The notes under the pieces are model-generated. The model searched no databases, was not told the origin of the DNA, and saw nothing but the letters and a program-made list of their open reading frames with translations. Of a stretch of 64,000 bases of DNA, positions 33,036-41,943 are shown one piece after another (the first letter of the stretch is position 1; the number at the start of each line of letters is the position of its first letter). The translations under genes and the position numbers were made by a program. Origin of the DNA: Yinghuangia elevatio (GTDB lineage: Bacteria; Actinomycetota; Actinomycetes; Streptomycetales; Streptomycetaceae); NCBI RefSeq assembly GCF_040649515.1, contig NZ_JBEZFP010000024.1:1-64000 (forward strand). The letters run 5' to 3'.

Positions 33036-34142
33036 TCACAGCTCCTTGGCGGGCCATTCCAACAGTCGGGCGCCGATGACGGCGGTCTGGAGCGTGTAGC
33101 GGTCGAGCGGTTCGCCGGGGTCGGCCCCGGTGAACCGCGCGATGCGCTCCAGCCGGTACGTGAGCGCCCGTACGCTCAGCCCCAGCCGCCGCGCCGCCTC
33201 GGCGGACACACACCCCGCGTCGAAGTACGCCTCCAGCGTGCGCAGCAGCGGTTCGGCGCCGCCCCGGGCGGAATCCAGCGGGCCGAGCACGGACCGCACC
33301 AGGTCGGCCAGCGCTCCCCGGTCCCGCGCGAGAACCGGGAAGACCAGCAGGTCCGCGGCGTCGACGACGGGGCTGTCGAGTCCCATCCGGCTGATTATGT
33401 TGTGGCCGCTGAGCGCCTCTTCGTACGACAGCACGACGCCGCCCGGCCCCGGGTGCGAGCGGCCGAGCACCACCCGGCCGCCGGTCGCCGCGTGCGCCTG
33501 CTTGGCGAAGTAGCGTGCCGGGCCCGCTCCCCCGCCGTCCTCGCCGTCGCTCGGCGCGATGCATACCAGGCGGCCGTCCTTGGTGGTGATCAGGATCCGC
33601 CGGTGCCCGAACCGTCCGATCAGCGCGCTCTCCACGCGGCGGGTGACGGGGTGGGTCTCGTCGTACGGCTCGTCGCCGACCGCCACCGCGACCGTGTGCG
33701 AACGGGCCAGCCGCAGGCCGAACCGCTGCGCCCGTTCGGACAGACTGCCGAGGTCGCTGCGGCCGTAGAGCAGGTCGTCGACGAACTCGCGGCGGGCGGC
33801 CTCCTCACGGCGTACGGCGAGGCGCTGCGCGTGGTCGTACCCTTCGGTGAACGCGTCGACCGCCTGCTCGGTCGCGCCCAGCACCGCGAGTGCCGCGGCG
33901 CTCAGGTCACGTTGGCCGACGGCCCCCTTGATCCCGGAGAGGTCGGGCCACGCGGCGCGGGTGGCGGCGAGGTGCCCCACCACCATGTCGCGGAGTCGGC
34001 GGCCGGCCACGGCCGCGCGTTCGCCTTCCTGGCGACGTACGACGATCTCGTCCCGGGTCAGCCGGCGCCCGGTGCGCGAGACCTCGTCCAGGAGCACCGC
34101 GTAGCCGGCGAGGTAGTCCTCGGCGTCCTGTGAGTCCCGCAC
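33036..34142 (-). CDS. PucR/CdaR-type transcriptional regulator
   Basis: A 368-residue regulator. Its C-terminal 60 residues contain the PucR helix-turn-helix: LLRTLEAYFDAGCVSAEAAR, then RRLGLSVRALTYRLERIARF. The middle part resembles a GGDEF-like CdaR domain without its catalytic motif. GTG 34142 is preferred since GGGGAG lies 8 bases upstream; GTG 34151 is an alternative. It converges on the epoxide hydrolase gene with a gap of 25 bases. The ligand and targets are unknown. Confidence 0.82.
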   Translation of the reverse strand: MRDSQDAEDYLAGYAVLLDEVSRTGRRLTRDEIVVRRQEGERAAVAGRRLRDMVVGHLAATRAAWPDLSGIKGAVGQRDLSAAALAVLGATEQAVDAFTEGYDHAQRLAVRREEAARREFVDDLLYGRSDLGSLSERAQRFGLRLARSHTVAVAVGDEPYDETHPVTRRVESALIGRFGHRRILITTKDGRLVCIAPSDGEDGGGAGPARYFAKQAHAATGGRVVLGRSHPGPGGVVLSYEEALSGHNIISRMGLDSPVVDAADLLVFPVLARDRGALADLVRSVLGPLDSARGGAEPLLRTLEAYFDAGCVSAEAARRLGLSVRALTYRLERIARFTGADPGEPLDRYTLQTAVIGARLLEWPAKEL

Positions 34143-34349
34143 CCCGCCCACTCCCCATCTGTCGTGCCGCGCGGCGCGAGCGGCCCGGCGGGCGGCCGGC
34201 GGCGCCCGGCAGCGCCCGGCATCAAGAACGCGTCAAGACTGCCGGAGTCCGGCAATGCAGGCGAGCGGGATATGCCTCACGATGCGCCCGGGGGATGCGG
34301 ATCGGCCGCGCCGTCGGAGCCTTCTCACTCCGCACCCGGCGGCGCGGCC

Positions 34350-34386
34350 GCGTCCCCGGGCGGCGCGGTCCGCCGCCCGGGGACGC
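34350..34386. terminator. perfect 16-bp hairpin downstream of the second DHA2 exporter
   Basis: Arms 34350-34365 and 34371-34386 are perfect reverse complements around a 5-base loop CGGTC. The hairpin lies 73 bases beyond the exporter stop codon. The rest of the 317-base gap between the exporter and the PucR gene shows no gene. Confidence 0.8.
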
Positions 34387-34459
34387 CCCCTCGCCGAACG
34401 ACACCGGCCCTGAACCGGCGCCCGGCACAACAGGTTTCGTGGCGTCGCGGGCCGACGGC

Positions 34460-36094
34460 CTACGTCCCCGCGCCGGCCGCTCCCGACGCCGGCGCGGGCA
34501 CCGGTGCGGAAGGGGTCGTTCCCGCCGGAGGTGTGGCCAATTTCTCGGCCGAGTGCTCCGCGCGGCCCGGTCCGCCGCCCTGGCCCGAGCGCATCAGGCC
34601 CCACGCCCCGGCCGCCGCAAGCACCGCGGCCAGCGCCGCGGCGCCGAACGCCACGGCGTTGCCGTGTGCCAGCGCCGCCGCGCCCGCCTCGCCGCCCGGC
34701 GTCCCCGGGTGGTCCTCGGCGTAGCCGGACGCCGCCGAGGCCGTGAGGGTCGTCAGCACGGCCAGCCCCACCGCGCCGCTGAGTTGGCGCGTGGTGTTGA
34801 GCAGTCCGGAGGCCATGCCGGCGAGCTGCGGGGCGACCCCGCTGGTGGCCGCGACGGTGATGGGCGTGAAGGACGCGCCGATGCCGAGCCCGAACAGCAC
34901 TCCCGGCAGGCCGATGGACGCGAGGTAGCCGGCGTCCGCGTCCAGGGCGAGCGCCAGCCACCCGAATCCGGCCGCGCCCACGAGAGTTCCGCACCCCGCG
35001 ACGGTGCGCGGGCCGAAGCGCGGGATCAGGCGTCCGGCGGCGAGGCCGCCGGTCATCAGGGCCACGCTGACCGGCAGGAACGCGAGTCCCGCGCGGAGCG
35101 GCGACCAGTCGCGCGCGCCCTGGAGGTAGAGGGACAGCAGGACGGGACTGGCGAAGAACCCCAGGCCCATGAGGAACATGACCAGGTTGGCACTGGCCAC
35201 CGGGCGGGCGCGGACCACCGCCAAGGGCACGAGCGGCTGCGCGGCGATGCGTGTCTGATGGATGCCGAAGAGGACGAGCAGGAGGACTCCGGCCACCAGC
35301 GGTGCCCACACGCGGGCGGCGGACCAGCCGTACGCGGACGATTCCATGAGCCCGTAGAGCAGTCCGGCGATCCCGGTTGTGGCGAGGACCGCGCCGGGGA
35401 CGTCGAGGCGGGCCCGGTCCGTGCCGGAACGCGCCGCCGGGTGGTCGCGCAGGTGGCGGGCGGCGACCGCGAAGGCGAGCATCCCGACCGGCAGGTTGAT
35501 GAGGAACACCCAGCGCCAGCTGAACCATTCGGTCAGGACGCCGCCGAGCACGGTGCCCGCCGAAGCGCCCATCGCGCCGACCGCGCTCCACAGGGCGAGC
35601 GCCCGGGCACGGCGTGGGCCCTCCGGGTAGGTGTGGGTGATCACCGCGAGCGTCGTCGGGGTGAGCAGCGCGCCGCCGAGGCCCTGGGCCGCCCGTGCGA
35701 CCAGCAGGGCGGCGGGTCCGTTCGCGGCGCCGCACGCGGCGCTGGCGGCGGTGAACAGGGCCAGCCCGGCGAAGAACGTACGGCGGCGGCCGTAGAGGTC
35801 GCAGCAGCGTCCGCCGATCAGCAGGAACCCGGCGAACGCCAACGTGTACGCGTTGACGACCCACGGCAGCGACGTGGCATCCATGTCCAGTCCGTCGCGG
35901 ATGCCCGGGAGGGCCACGGACACGATCGTGGCGTCCAGGATCACGACGAAGACGACGAGGCACGCAAGTGCGAGCAGGACACCGGAGTTCGGGGGCGGCT
36001 GTCCGGCCGCGGCCGAAGGCGCGTGGGAGCCGGCGGCGGGGGTGACGCCAGGGGTGATGGCGGCGGGGGCGGCGGTTTTGCGGCGTGCGGGCAT
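34460..36094 (-). CDS. DHA2-type MFS exporter, second copy
   Basis: A 544-residue membrane exporter with about 14 helices. The first helix is LACLVVFVVILDATIVSVAL, with the LDATIVSVALP motif of DHA2, followed by GGRCCDLYGRRRTFFAG (motif A) and AQGLGGALLTPTTLAVI (motif C-like). Both ends are Ala/Pro/Gly-rich and probably disordered. ATG 36094 is preceded by GGAAGG at 7-8 bases. It is divergent from the TetR gene at 36231 and shares with it an intergenic region containing two palindromes, so TetR-controlled efflux is likely. Confidence 0.87.
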   Translation of the reverse strand: MPARRKTAAPAAITPGVTPAAGSHAPSAAAGQPPPNSGVLLALACLVVFVVILDATIVSVALPGIRDGLDMDATSLPWVVNAYTLAFAGFLLIGGRCCDLYGRRRTFFAGLALFTAASAACGAANGPAALLVARAAQGLGGALLTPTTLAVITHTYPEGPRRARALALWSAVGAMGASAGTVLGGVLTEWFSWRWVFLINLPVGMLAFAVAARHLRDHPAARSGTDRARLDVPGAVLATTGIAGLLYGLMESSAYGWSAARVWAPLVAGVLLLVLFGIHQTRIAAQPLVPLAVVRARPVASANLVMFLMGLGFFASPVLLSLYLQGARDWSPLRAGLAFLPVSVALMTGGLAAGRLIPRFGPRTVAGCGTLVGAAGFGWLALALDADAGYLASIGLPGVLFGLGIGASFTPITVAATSGVAPQLAGMASGLLNTTRQLSGAVGLAVLTTLTASAASGYAEDHPGTPGGEAGAAALAHGNAVAFGAAALAAVLAAAGAWGLMRSGQGGGPGRAEHSAEKLATPPAGTTPSAPVPAPASGAAGAGT

Positions 36095-36138
36095 GGAGGC
36101 ACCTTCCGACGAGACGGATTCCGGGCACGCCAGGGAGC

Positions 36139-36177
36139 TTAGGTCGACCTAATTAATTTGTGAAGGCCATTCACTAA
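36139..36177. promoter_or_regulatory. two palindromic operators between exporter and TetR gene
   Basis: TTAGGTCGACCTAA (36139-36152) is a perfect 14-base palindrome. A second dyad, with GTGAA and TTCAC arms around GGCCA and outer TT...AA symmetry, lies at 36157-36177. They occupy the A+T-rich core of the divergent region and are the likely TetR sites. Confidence 0.72.
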
Positions 36178-36230
36178 CGAACGCGCGGAACGCGCGCGGA
36201 ACGGCTGACGTACATCGTTAAGCTGCCACC

Positions 36231-36800
36231 ATGCCCCCGGCCGACCCCCCGCGCCCTCGCGCCCACACCCCGCGCGTGGGCCGCCCGCCGACCCTGGACC
36301 TCGACCGGATCATCGCCGCCGTCCTCGCCCAGGACCTCGACACACTGACCATGCAGGGCGTCGCGCGCAGCCTGGGCGTCGCGCCGTCCGCGCTCTACCG
36401 CTGGGTGCGCAACCGCGACGAGCTTCTCGACCTGGCCAGCGCCGAAATGGGCCGCCGCATCGTGCCCGACGAGCCGCCGACCGCGCGGACGTGGCAGCCT
36501 TGGCTCGCCGACCTGGCGCACGGCATCCGGCGCGAGTTCCGCGCTGTACCGGGATTCGCCGCACGCATGCTGTCGACCGGCGTCCACCGCGAGGCCGGGC
36601 ACGGACCCGTCGAGCGGGCCGTGGTGGAGGCGTTCGTGATGGGCGGCCACCCGCACGCGTACGCACGGCAGTGCTGGTACGCCTTCGCGGCCGCCGTTAT
36701 GGGCTGGATCGCCGTCGAGCAGTCCGACTTCCCGGCCGACCCGCCGATGGACTTCGAGGCGTTGATCGCGATCCTGCTGCGCGGCACCGAACCGGGCTGA
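36231..36800 (+). CDS. TetR-family regulator of the second exporter
   Basis: A 189-residue repressor. The helix-turn-helix is MQGVARSLGVAPSALYRWVR, followed by NRDELLDLASAEM. TetR proteins with this N-terminus and a C-terminal TetR_C-like helical domain control drug efflux. It is divergent from the DHA2 exporter with palindromic sites between. There is no clear ribosome-binding site before ATG 36231. Confidence 0.82.
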   Translation: MPPADPPRPRAHTPRVGRPPTLDLDRIIAAVLAQDLDTLTMQGVARSLGVAPSALYRWVRNRDELLDLASAEMGRRIVPDEPPTARTWQPWLADLAHGIRREFRAVPGFAARMLSTGVHREAGHGPVERAVVEAFVMGGHPHAYARQCWYAFAAAVMGWIAVEQSDFPADPPMDFEALIAILLRGTEPG

Positions 36801-36827
36801 CACCCCCGGCCGACGTCCGACGCCGCG

Positions 36828-37376
36828 TCAGTTCCCGTTGCGCAGAAACCGTTTCGGCCGTTCGCCCAGCGCTTCCTTGCGCACCTGGGCGGTCAGCGCC
36901 AGATCCGCCTTGTCCGCGGCGGCGCCCGCCTCCAGGACCGAGTCCCACAGGGCGTCCGCGCCCTTGTGCGGCGGGGAGTCCGGAAGCGAGCTGTAGGTGT
37001 CGTGGTACGAGCGCCAGGCCATCAGCGCCATCAGCCACTTCTGGAGCGACGCGAAAGCCGCCTCCTGCGCGCGGCGCAACTCCGGACCGCCGTACAGGTT
37101 GGCCTGCGCCGCGAGTCGCGCCCCGTCCTCGGAGTCCGGGTTGGCGAGTCTCGCCAGGCGCAAATCCCCGGTACTCGTGGCCTCTTTGCGCTCACCGCGC
37201 AGCCTGGCCATCGATATCAGAATGTCCTCGTAGGCCGCCGCCCGGCGTTCCCAGGTGCGATGCCCCCGTTCCCGTCGTGCGCTCAGCGCCTGGGAGACCC
37301 ACACTCCCAAGATCGTGGCAACCGAACCGATCCCGGCCCCGGACAACGCGGCGATTCCTGGAGTCAGCCTCATCAT
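36828..37376 (-). CDS. membrane-anchored helical protein, unknown function
   Basis: A 182-residue protein with one N-terminal hydrophobic helix (about 7-30, IAALSGAGIGSVATILGVWV) and a charged helical remainder with SARRERGHRTWERRAAAYED. Trp-rich segments such as WLMALMAWRSYHD follow. ATG 37376 is chosen; ATG 37373 is equally possible. I cannot assign a family; similar short proteins with a TM-helix-charged helix layout are frequent in actinomycetes. Confidence 0.65.
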   Translation of the reverse strand: MMRLTPGIAALSGAGIGSVATILGVWVSQALSARRERGHRTWERRAAAYEDILISMARLRGERKEATSTGDLRLARLANPDSEDGARLAAQANLYGGPELRRAQEAAFASLQKWLMALMAWRSYHDTYSSLPDSPPHKGADALWDSVLEAGAAADKADLALTAQVRKEALGERPKRFLRNGN

Positions 37377-37496
37377 GGGCGGTGATTGTGTCAGTCCCCG
37401 CGCGCGACGGCACCGGTCGGGGCGAGGGATGCCTTCCGGTCACCGGGGAGCCGCCCCGCGGCGGCGCGTACACCGGCCCCGCGGCACGCCGCGCGG

Positions 37497-38057
37497 TCAG
37501 CCGACCAACTCGCCGGTACGCACCAGCAGGCCTTCGGCGCGTGGCAGCACGCCCCGGTGGACCACCGTGCCGCCCGCGTCGAGGAAGACGTACGTGCCGG
37601 GCTCGGTCACCCCGAAGCGCCGCCACAGGTCGCCGCTCGTGTCGGCGAGATGCGGGAAGGCGCCGACTCCCGTCGAGGTGACGAACTCGCGGAGCGCGGC
37701 GGGATCGGCGGCCGCCGCGACCCCGACCACCGTGGCGCGGTCGCCGTGCAGCACCGCCGCCTTGTCGGTCTCCGCGGCCTGCGCCCGGCATTCGGCACTG
37801 GCCGCCGACCAGAACCACAGCACCGCGGGCCTGCCCAGCAGCGTGACGCCGGCGAACGGCTTCCGGTCGATGGTGACGGTCGTGAAGACCAGCAGGTCGG
37901 GCGTGCTCGTCGGGGAGGCCGCGGCAGGGGCGGGAGCGACGGCCCCGGCGGGGGACGTACCCCCGCCGGAGTCCGCGGACTTGGCCGCGGAGCCGCACCC
38001 GGACACCGCGCTCAGGGCGAGGAGGGCGAGCACCGAGAGGATCAGCCGTACACGCAT
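37497..38057 (-). CDS. redoxin-like lipoprotein with an incomplete active site
   Basis: A 186-residue lipoprotein. The signal peptide ends in a lipobox, LSAVSGC (Cys21), then a Pro/Ala linker leads to a thioredoxin/TlpA-like fold. The active-site strand reads WFWSAASAEC instead of the usual WxxWCxPC: the first cysteine is replaced and only Cys90 remains. GTVVHRGVL near the C-terminus matches the cis-Pro-containing end of TlpA-type domains. A single-Cys redoxin could act as a peroxidatic or binding protein rather than a disulfide oxidoreductase. GGGAG lies 6 bases before ATG 38057. Confidence 0.72.
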   Translation of the reverse strand: MRVRLILSVLALLALSAVSGCGSAAKSADSGGGTSPAGAVAPAPAAASPTSTPDLLVFTTVTIDRKPFAGVTLLGRPAVLWFWSAASAECRAQAAETDKAAVLHGDRATVVGVAAAADPAALREFVTSTGVGAFPHLADTSGDLWRRFGVTEPGTYVFLDAGGTVVHRGVLPRAEGLLVRTGELVG

Positions 38058-38191
38058 CGCAGACTCCCAGGACGGAGGAGCAGGGCGCGAACGACAACGA
38101 TGCTAGAACGACCACCCGTCGCCGAGTGGGGAGTTCGCGATTCCGGTAGCACCTCGGCGGCGCGTCCTGGCGCCTCGCGCCCCCTGCCGCG

Positions 38192-38689
38192 TCAGGCGGC
38201 GACAGCCACCGCGGCGCGGTCGAAGGCGGCCGCCGGGACCACCGGGGCGGGCAGGGCGGTGACCGTCGCGGTGCGGGCGGCGGCTGCCTTCGGGCGGGCG
38301 AACACGAACAGCCGCAGCACGAGGAACCGGCCGATCCCGGCCAAGCCGGACGCCGAGAGGTAGACCGCCTGCTCGGTGAGCGCACCGGGGTTCGTGGCGA
38401 CCGTGTCGAGGACCAGCATCGCGGCCGTCGTGAACAGGTAGCAGACCACCGCGGTTCCGGTGGACTCCACGTGCACGCGCCAACTCGCCCGGCCGTTGCG
38501 GAACGTGATCCGGCTGTGCAGCTCGTTGGCCAGCAGCGTGGACACTACCGTGATGATCGCGTTGGCGACGGCGACGGACATGCTGCCGGACAGGTACACC
38601 AGCGCGGCGCTGGAGGCGAGTCCGGTGCCTCCGCCGCAGACCACGAACCGCACGAACGAGGCGACGGGGCCGGGCTGTCCGCTGCTCAC
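38192..38689 (-). CDS. GtrA-family membrane protein
   Basis: A 165-residue protein with four hydrophobic helices and the GtrA-type start VASFVRFVVCGGGTGLASSA, then ANAIITVVSTLLANELHSRI followed by TFR. GtrA proteins are thought to help flip lipid-linked sugars for cell-surface glycosylation. GTG 38689 is chosen since AGGGGA lies 6-7 bases upstream; ATG 38704 is possible. The C-terminal 35 residues are Ala/Val-rich and atypical. No glycosyltransferase lies beside it. Confidence 0.75.
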   Translation of the reverse strand: MSSGQPGPVASFVRFVVCGGGTGLASSAALVYLSGSMSVAVANAIITVVSTLLANELHSRITFRNGRASWRVHVESTGTAVVCYLFTTAAMLVLDTVATNPGALTEQAVYLSASGLAGIGRFLVLRLFVFARPKAAAARTATVTALPAPVVPAAAFDRAAVAVAA

Positions 38690-39020
38690 TGTTGTTCCCC
38701 TCATCCGCTCGGCGGAGCCTCGTCGTCCGCGTACCTCCAACCTAGGAACCGGAGGCGCGCCAACCCATGGGGCCGACATCCCAACCGGGGTGGGGACAGC
38801 CCCACCATTCGACGTGGGGTTGCTCGCTTCCGGCGGACCGTTCCTCGGCATGACCCAACCCTCGTGCGTGGACAGGGGGTGGGGCATCCGCCCACGGCGG
38901 GCATCTTCGCTACGCCGACAGTTGTCGCCCGGACGCCGGGCGTGCTCCCGCCGACGTATGCCGATCGGCGGATACCGGCCCGCGGGCGTACGCCGCCGGG
39001 CGCAGGGGGTCAGGGGTTCG
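38690..39020. other. 331-bp intergenic region, hairpin-rich, no gene seen
   Basis: No supported gene. It contains GGTGGGG/CCCCACC (38789-38806) with a perfect 7-bp stem, and further CCCAC/GTGGG runs nearby, so it may be structured or carry regulatory sites. The GtrA promoter must lie here, since that gene is read towards lower coordinates. Confidence 0.5.
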
Positions 39021-40004
39021 CTAGCGGCTGTCCGCGTACAGCCGCCGCATCGCCGCCGCGGCCTCCGCCATGCGGTCGCGCAGCTCCCGCGGCTCCAGCA
39101 CTTCGATCTCGGGCCCAAGGGTGAGGAGTACGTCGTAGGCGACCGCGAGGGACTCGACGGGCAGCCGGGTCGTCACCCAGCCGTGCTCGTCGGGCTCGCC
39201 TGCGGCGGCATCGGCGGCCTCCAAGGCGGGTGGTTCCGCGACGCGGACAAGAGCGGTACGCCCCGCCGGACTGATCCGCACCACCACCTCGTCCGCGAGC
39301 AGTGACCTCGCGAACCGTGCGGCGTTCTGCGCCCAGAAGCCCGCAAGGTCGAAGCCTTCCTCACGCTCGAAGGAGCGGCCCGTGTCGGACACACCCACCA
39401 TGCGGTCGACGCGGTACGTCCGAAAGTCGTCACCGACGCGGCCGACCAGGTACCAGACGGCCGCCTTCAGGACGACGCCGTAGGGGTCCAGCTCACGCGT
39501 GACCTCTTCGACGACCCGCCACCCACGCCGATACCGCACCTCCAGGCGCCGGTCCTGCCAGATCGCCGAGGCAAGTTCGGCGAGCAGCGGCGGCGGCTCG
39601 GCATTGTGGAACCAGCCGGGCACGTCCAGATGGAACCGCTGTCCGGTACGCGCCGTCGCCGCGCGCAACGACGGGGGCAGCGCGGCCAGCACCTTGAGCC
39701 TCGCGTTGGCGACCGCGTCCCCGAGTCCCAGGTCCTCGGCGGGCCCGGGCAGTCCGGCCAGGAACAGCGCCTCGGCCTCGGCCTGGCTCAACCCGGTCAG
39801 CCGGGTGCGGTACCCGCCGACGAGGCGGTAGCCGCCGTGCCGGCCCTGGTCCGCGTACACCGGCACGCCCGCCTCGGAGAGCGCGACCACGTCGCGGTAG
39901 ACCGTGCGCTCCGACACGCCCAGTTCCCCGGCCAGTTCGGCCGCGGTCATGGTGTCGCGGGATTGCAGCAGCAGCACGAGGGAGATCAACCGGGCGGCGC
40001 GCAC
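39021..40004 (-). CDS. WYL-domain transcriptional regulator (YafY family)
   Basis: A 327-residue regulator. The N-terminus MRAARLISLVLLLQSRDTMT, with the following AAELAGELGVSERTVYRDV helix-turn-helix, is typical of the family, and the WYL part (VWYLVGRVGDDFRTYRVDRM) follows with a WCX-like C-terminus. GTG 40004 is chosen because family members begin exactly there and GGGAG lies 9 bases upstream; the frame is open to GTG 40046, but that would add an unrelated N-terminus. WYL domains sense nucleic-acid or nucleotide ligands in several proteins; the target here is unknown. Confidence 0.84.
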   Translation of the reverse strand: MRAARLISLVLLLQSRDTMTAAELAGELGVSERTVYRDVVALSEAGVPVYADQGRHGGYRLVGGYRTRLTGLSQAEAEALFLAGLPGPAEDLGLGDAVANARLKVLAALPPSLRAATARTGQRFHLDVPGWFHNAEPPPLLAELASAIWQDRRLEVRYRRGWRVVEEVTRELDPYGVVLKAAVWYLVGRVGDDFRTYRVDRMVGVSDTGRSFEREEGFDLAGFWAQNAARFARSLLADEVVVRISPAGRTALVRVAEPPALEAADAAAGEPDEHGWVTTRLPVESLAVAYDVLLTLGPEIEVLEPRELRDRMAEAAAAMRRLYADSR

Positions 40005-40184
40005 CCGCCCATACTCCCGCAGCACACCCCGGTAGCCCGCCGACACTCCCTGTCCGGTGCGGCGCGGGTGGCGTACGGCGCGGACCGAGACCGGGCCGGC
40101 CTGTGCGACGCCGGGCGAGACTGTGCCGACCGAGCCGACAGCCGGAACTTCACCGGCGGCCCGCGTCGTCCAGAACCGTCAGGC

Positions 40185-40835
40185 CTAGCCGAACAGTTCG
40201 TCGCGTCGGGCGCGCCAGCGGTCCAGCATCAGCGGCAGTTCCTCGCCGACGAACTCGAAGAACGCCAGCGTCTCGGCCATCCGGCGCCCCGCCGGGGTGT
40301 CCGGGCCGAGGCTGCGCACGCCGTCGCGCAGCGACTCCTGCCAGCGCTTTATGACCACGTCGCGGCTGGCCAGCGCCTCGTACCACTGGTCGTTGCGTAC
40401 GCGGTAGCGATCCCGCCGGGTGCCCGGCTCACGCTCCACCGACAGCATGTGCTGCTGGCTGAGGTAGCGCACCGCGCCCGACACGGCCGCCGGGCTGACC
40501 TGCAACCGTTCGCCCAGTTCGGCGGACGTCATCGTGCCCGAGTCGGCGGCGAGCAGGGCCGCGAAGACCCTGGCCGGCATGCGCTGCACCCCGGCCTCCA
40601 CGAACACACCCGCGAACGACTCGACGAAACGGGAGACCGCCTCGTCGTCCCGGCCCCGGTCCTCGGCCACCGCGGCCCCGGTGCCCCCGATGTCCCGTGC
40701 GGCGCCGCCGGTGTCACCTCGCGCACCGGCATCGCCTCGTACGCCGGCCGCACCGCGCGCACCGGCTGCCTTGCGCGCAGATGTCTCGCGCACAGTCTCG
40801 CGCGAAGCGCCCCCGCGTCCGCTCCCTGACGTCAT
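40185..40835 (-). CDS. MarR/GbsR-type regulator of the adjacent ABC exporter
   Basis: A 216-residue regulator with a winged helix-turn-helix in the middle: SAELGERLQVSPAAVSGAVR, followed by YLSQQHMLSVEREPGTRRDRY. The N-terminal 60 residues are Ala/Gly/Arg-rich and probably disordered. ATG 40835 is chosen because GGGGAG lies about 12 bases upstream; the frame is open to TTG 40871, which lies next to the predicted transcription start. It is divergent from the ABC genes, a typical arrangement for a local repressor. Confidence 0.8.
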   Translation of the reverse strand: MTSGSGRGGASRETVRETSARKAAGARGAAGVRGDAGARGDTGGAARDIGGTGAAVAEDRGRDDEAVSRFVESFAGVFVEAGVQRMPARVFAALLAADSGTMTSAELGERLQVSPAAVSGAVRYLSQQHMLSVEREPGTRRDRYRVRNDQWYEALASRDVVIKRWQESLRDGVRSLGPDTPAGRRMAETLAFFEFVGEELPLMLDRWRARRDELFG

Positions 40836-40872
40836 CGCCGTCTTGTCTCCCCTGCTCAGAGCCTCGCTCAAG

Positions 40873-40919
40873 TTTATACGCTTCCTTTATTTCACAACTT
40901 CCTGAATCTCGCGTATGTT
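40873..40919. promoter_or_regulatory. divergent promoters between the regulator and the ABC exporter
   Basis: Rightward: TTCACA at 40891-40896 and TATGTT at 40914-40919, separated by 17 bases, with ATG 40927 seven bases after the -10 box, so the ABC transcript looks leaderless. Leftward: TATAAA on the minus strand at 40873-40878 for the regulator. AAGTT and AACTT half-sites flank the region. The A+T content is high compared with neighbours. Confidence 0.65.
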
Positions 40920-40926
40920 CAGAATC

Positions 40927-41943
40927 ATGACCACGGCCATCAGCGTCGCCGGATTGCACAAGTCGTTCGGCCGGACACACGCACTCGACGGGCTCGACCT
41001 GGAGGTCAGGACCGGGGAGGTACACGGCTTCCTCGGCCCCAACGGCTCCGGGAAGTCCACCACCATCCGCGTCCTGCTCGGACTGCTGCGCGCCGACTCG
41101 GGCACCGCCCGGCTGCTCGGCGGCGACCCGTGGCACGACGCGGTGGCGCTGCACCGGCGGCTCGCGTACGTCCCCGGCGACGTGACCCTGTGGCGCAACC
41201 TCAGCGGCGGCGAAGTCATCGACCTGTACGGGCGCCTGCGCGGCGGACTCGACAAGGACCGGCGGGCGGAACTGCTGCGGCGCTTCGAACTCGACCCGAC
41301 CAAGAAGGGGCGCACGTACTCCAAGGGGAACCGGCAAAAGGTCGCGCTCGTCGCGGCGTTCGCGTCGGATGTCGACCTGCTGATCCTGGACGAGCCGACC
41401 TCCGGGCTCGACCCGCTGATGGAGGAGGTCTTCCAGCGGTGCGTCGCCGAGGAGCGCGAGCGCGGGCGGACGGTCCTGCTCTCCAGCCACATCCTCAGCG
41501 AGGTCGAGGCCCTGTGCGACCGGGTGAGCATCATCCGGCGCGGACGCACCGTCGAGACCGGGACGCTCGCCGAGCTACGCCACCTCACGCGGACCAGCGT
41601 GAGCGCCGAACTCGCCGGCCGGGCAAACGGATTGGCGCAGCTGCCCGGGGTGCACGACCTGGCGGTCCAGGGGCAACGGGTGCGGCTCCAGGTCGACTCG
41701 GACAAGCTCGACGCGGTGCTGCGGTCGCTGGCGGACTCGGGCGTACGGTCGCTGACGAGTACGCCGCCGACCTTGGAAGAGCTGTTCCTGCGGCACTACC
41801 AGGATGATGCCGAAGGCGCCGGTGCCGACGGAGACGCCGACGCGGGGACGCCGGGCGACGCGGGGGCGCCGGGTGCCGCAGGGACGCCGGGCGACGCGAG
41901 GGCGCAGGCCGACGCGGATGGGCAGGAGGCGGTGCAGCGATGA
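40927..41943 (+). CDS. ABC transporter ATP-binding protein
   Basis: A 338-residue ATPase. Walker A is GPNGSGKST, Walker B LLILDEPTSGLDPLMEE, and LSSHILSEVEALCDRVSIIR contains the His switch. In place of the usual LSGG, the signature region reads YSKGNRQKVALVAAF, as seen in antibiotic and bacteriocin exporters. The C-terminal 40 residues are an Ala/Gly/Asp/Pro repeat tail. It overlaps the permease start (ATGA). An export pump is likely; the substrate is unknown. Confidence 0.9.
   Translation: MTTAISVAGLHKSFGRTHALDGLDLEVRTGEVHGFLGPNGSGKSTTIRVLLGLLRADSGTARLLGGDPWHDAVALHRRLAYVPGDVTLWRNLSGGEVIDLYGRLRGGLDKDRRAELLRRFELDPTKKGRTYSKGNRQKVALVAAFASDVDLLILDEPTSGLDPLMEEVFQRCVAEERERGRTVLLSSHILSEVEALCDRVSIIRRGRTVETGTLAELRHLTRTSVSAELAGRANGLAQLPGVHDLAVQGQRVRLQVDSDKLDAVLRSLADSGVRSLTSTPPTLEELFLRHYQDDAEGAGADGDADAGTPGDAGAPGAAGTPGDARAQADADGQEAVQR

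Noticed and set aside
36174..36803. A 209-residue minus-strand frame over the second TetR gene
   Set aside because: It is a shadow of the TetR gene, which has a clear helix-turn-helix on the plus strand.
40871..40871. TTG 40871 as the start of the MarR/GbsR-type regulator
   Set aside because: It lies next to the TATAAA -10 box and thus at or before the transcription start; ATG 40835 has a ribosome-binding site.
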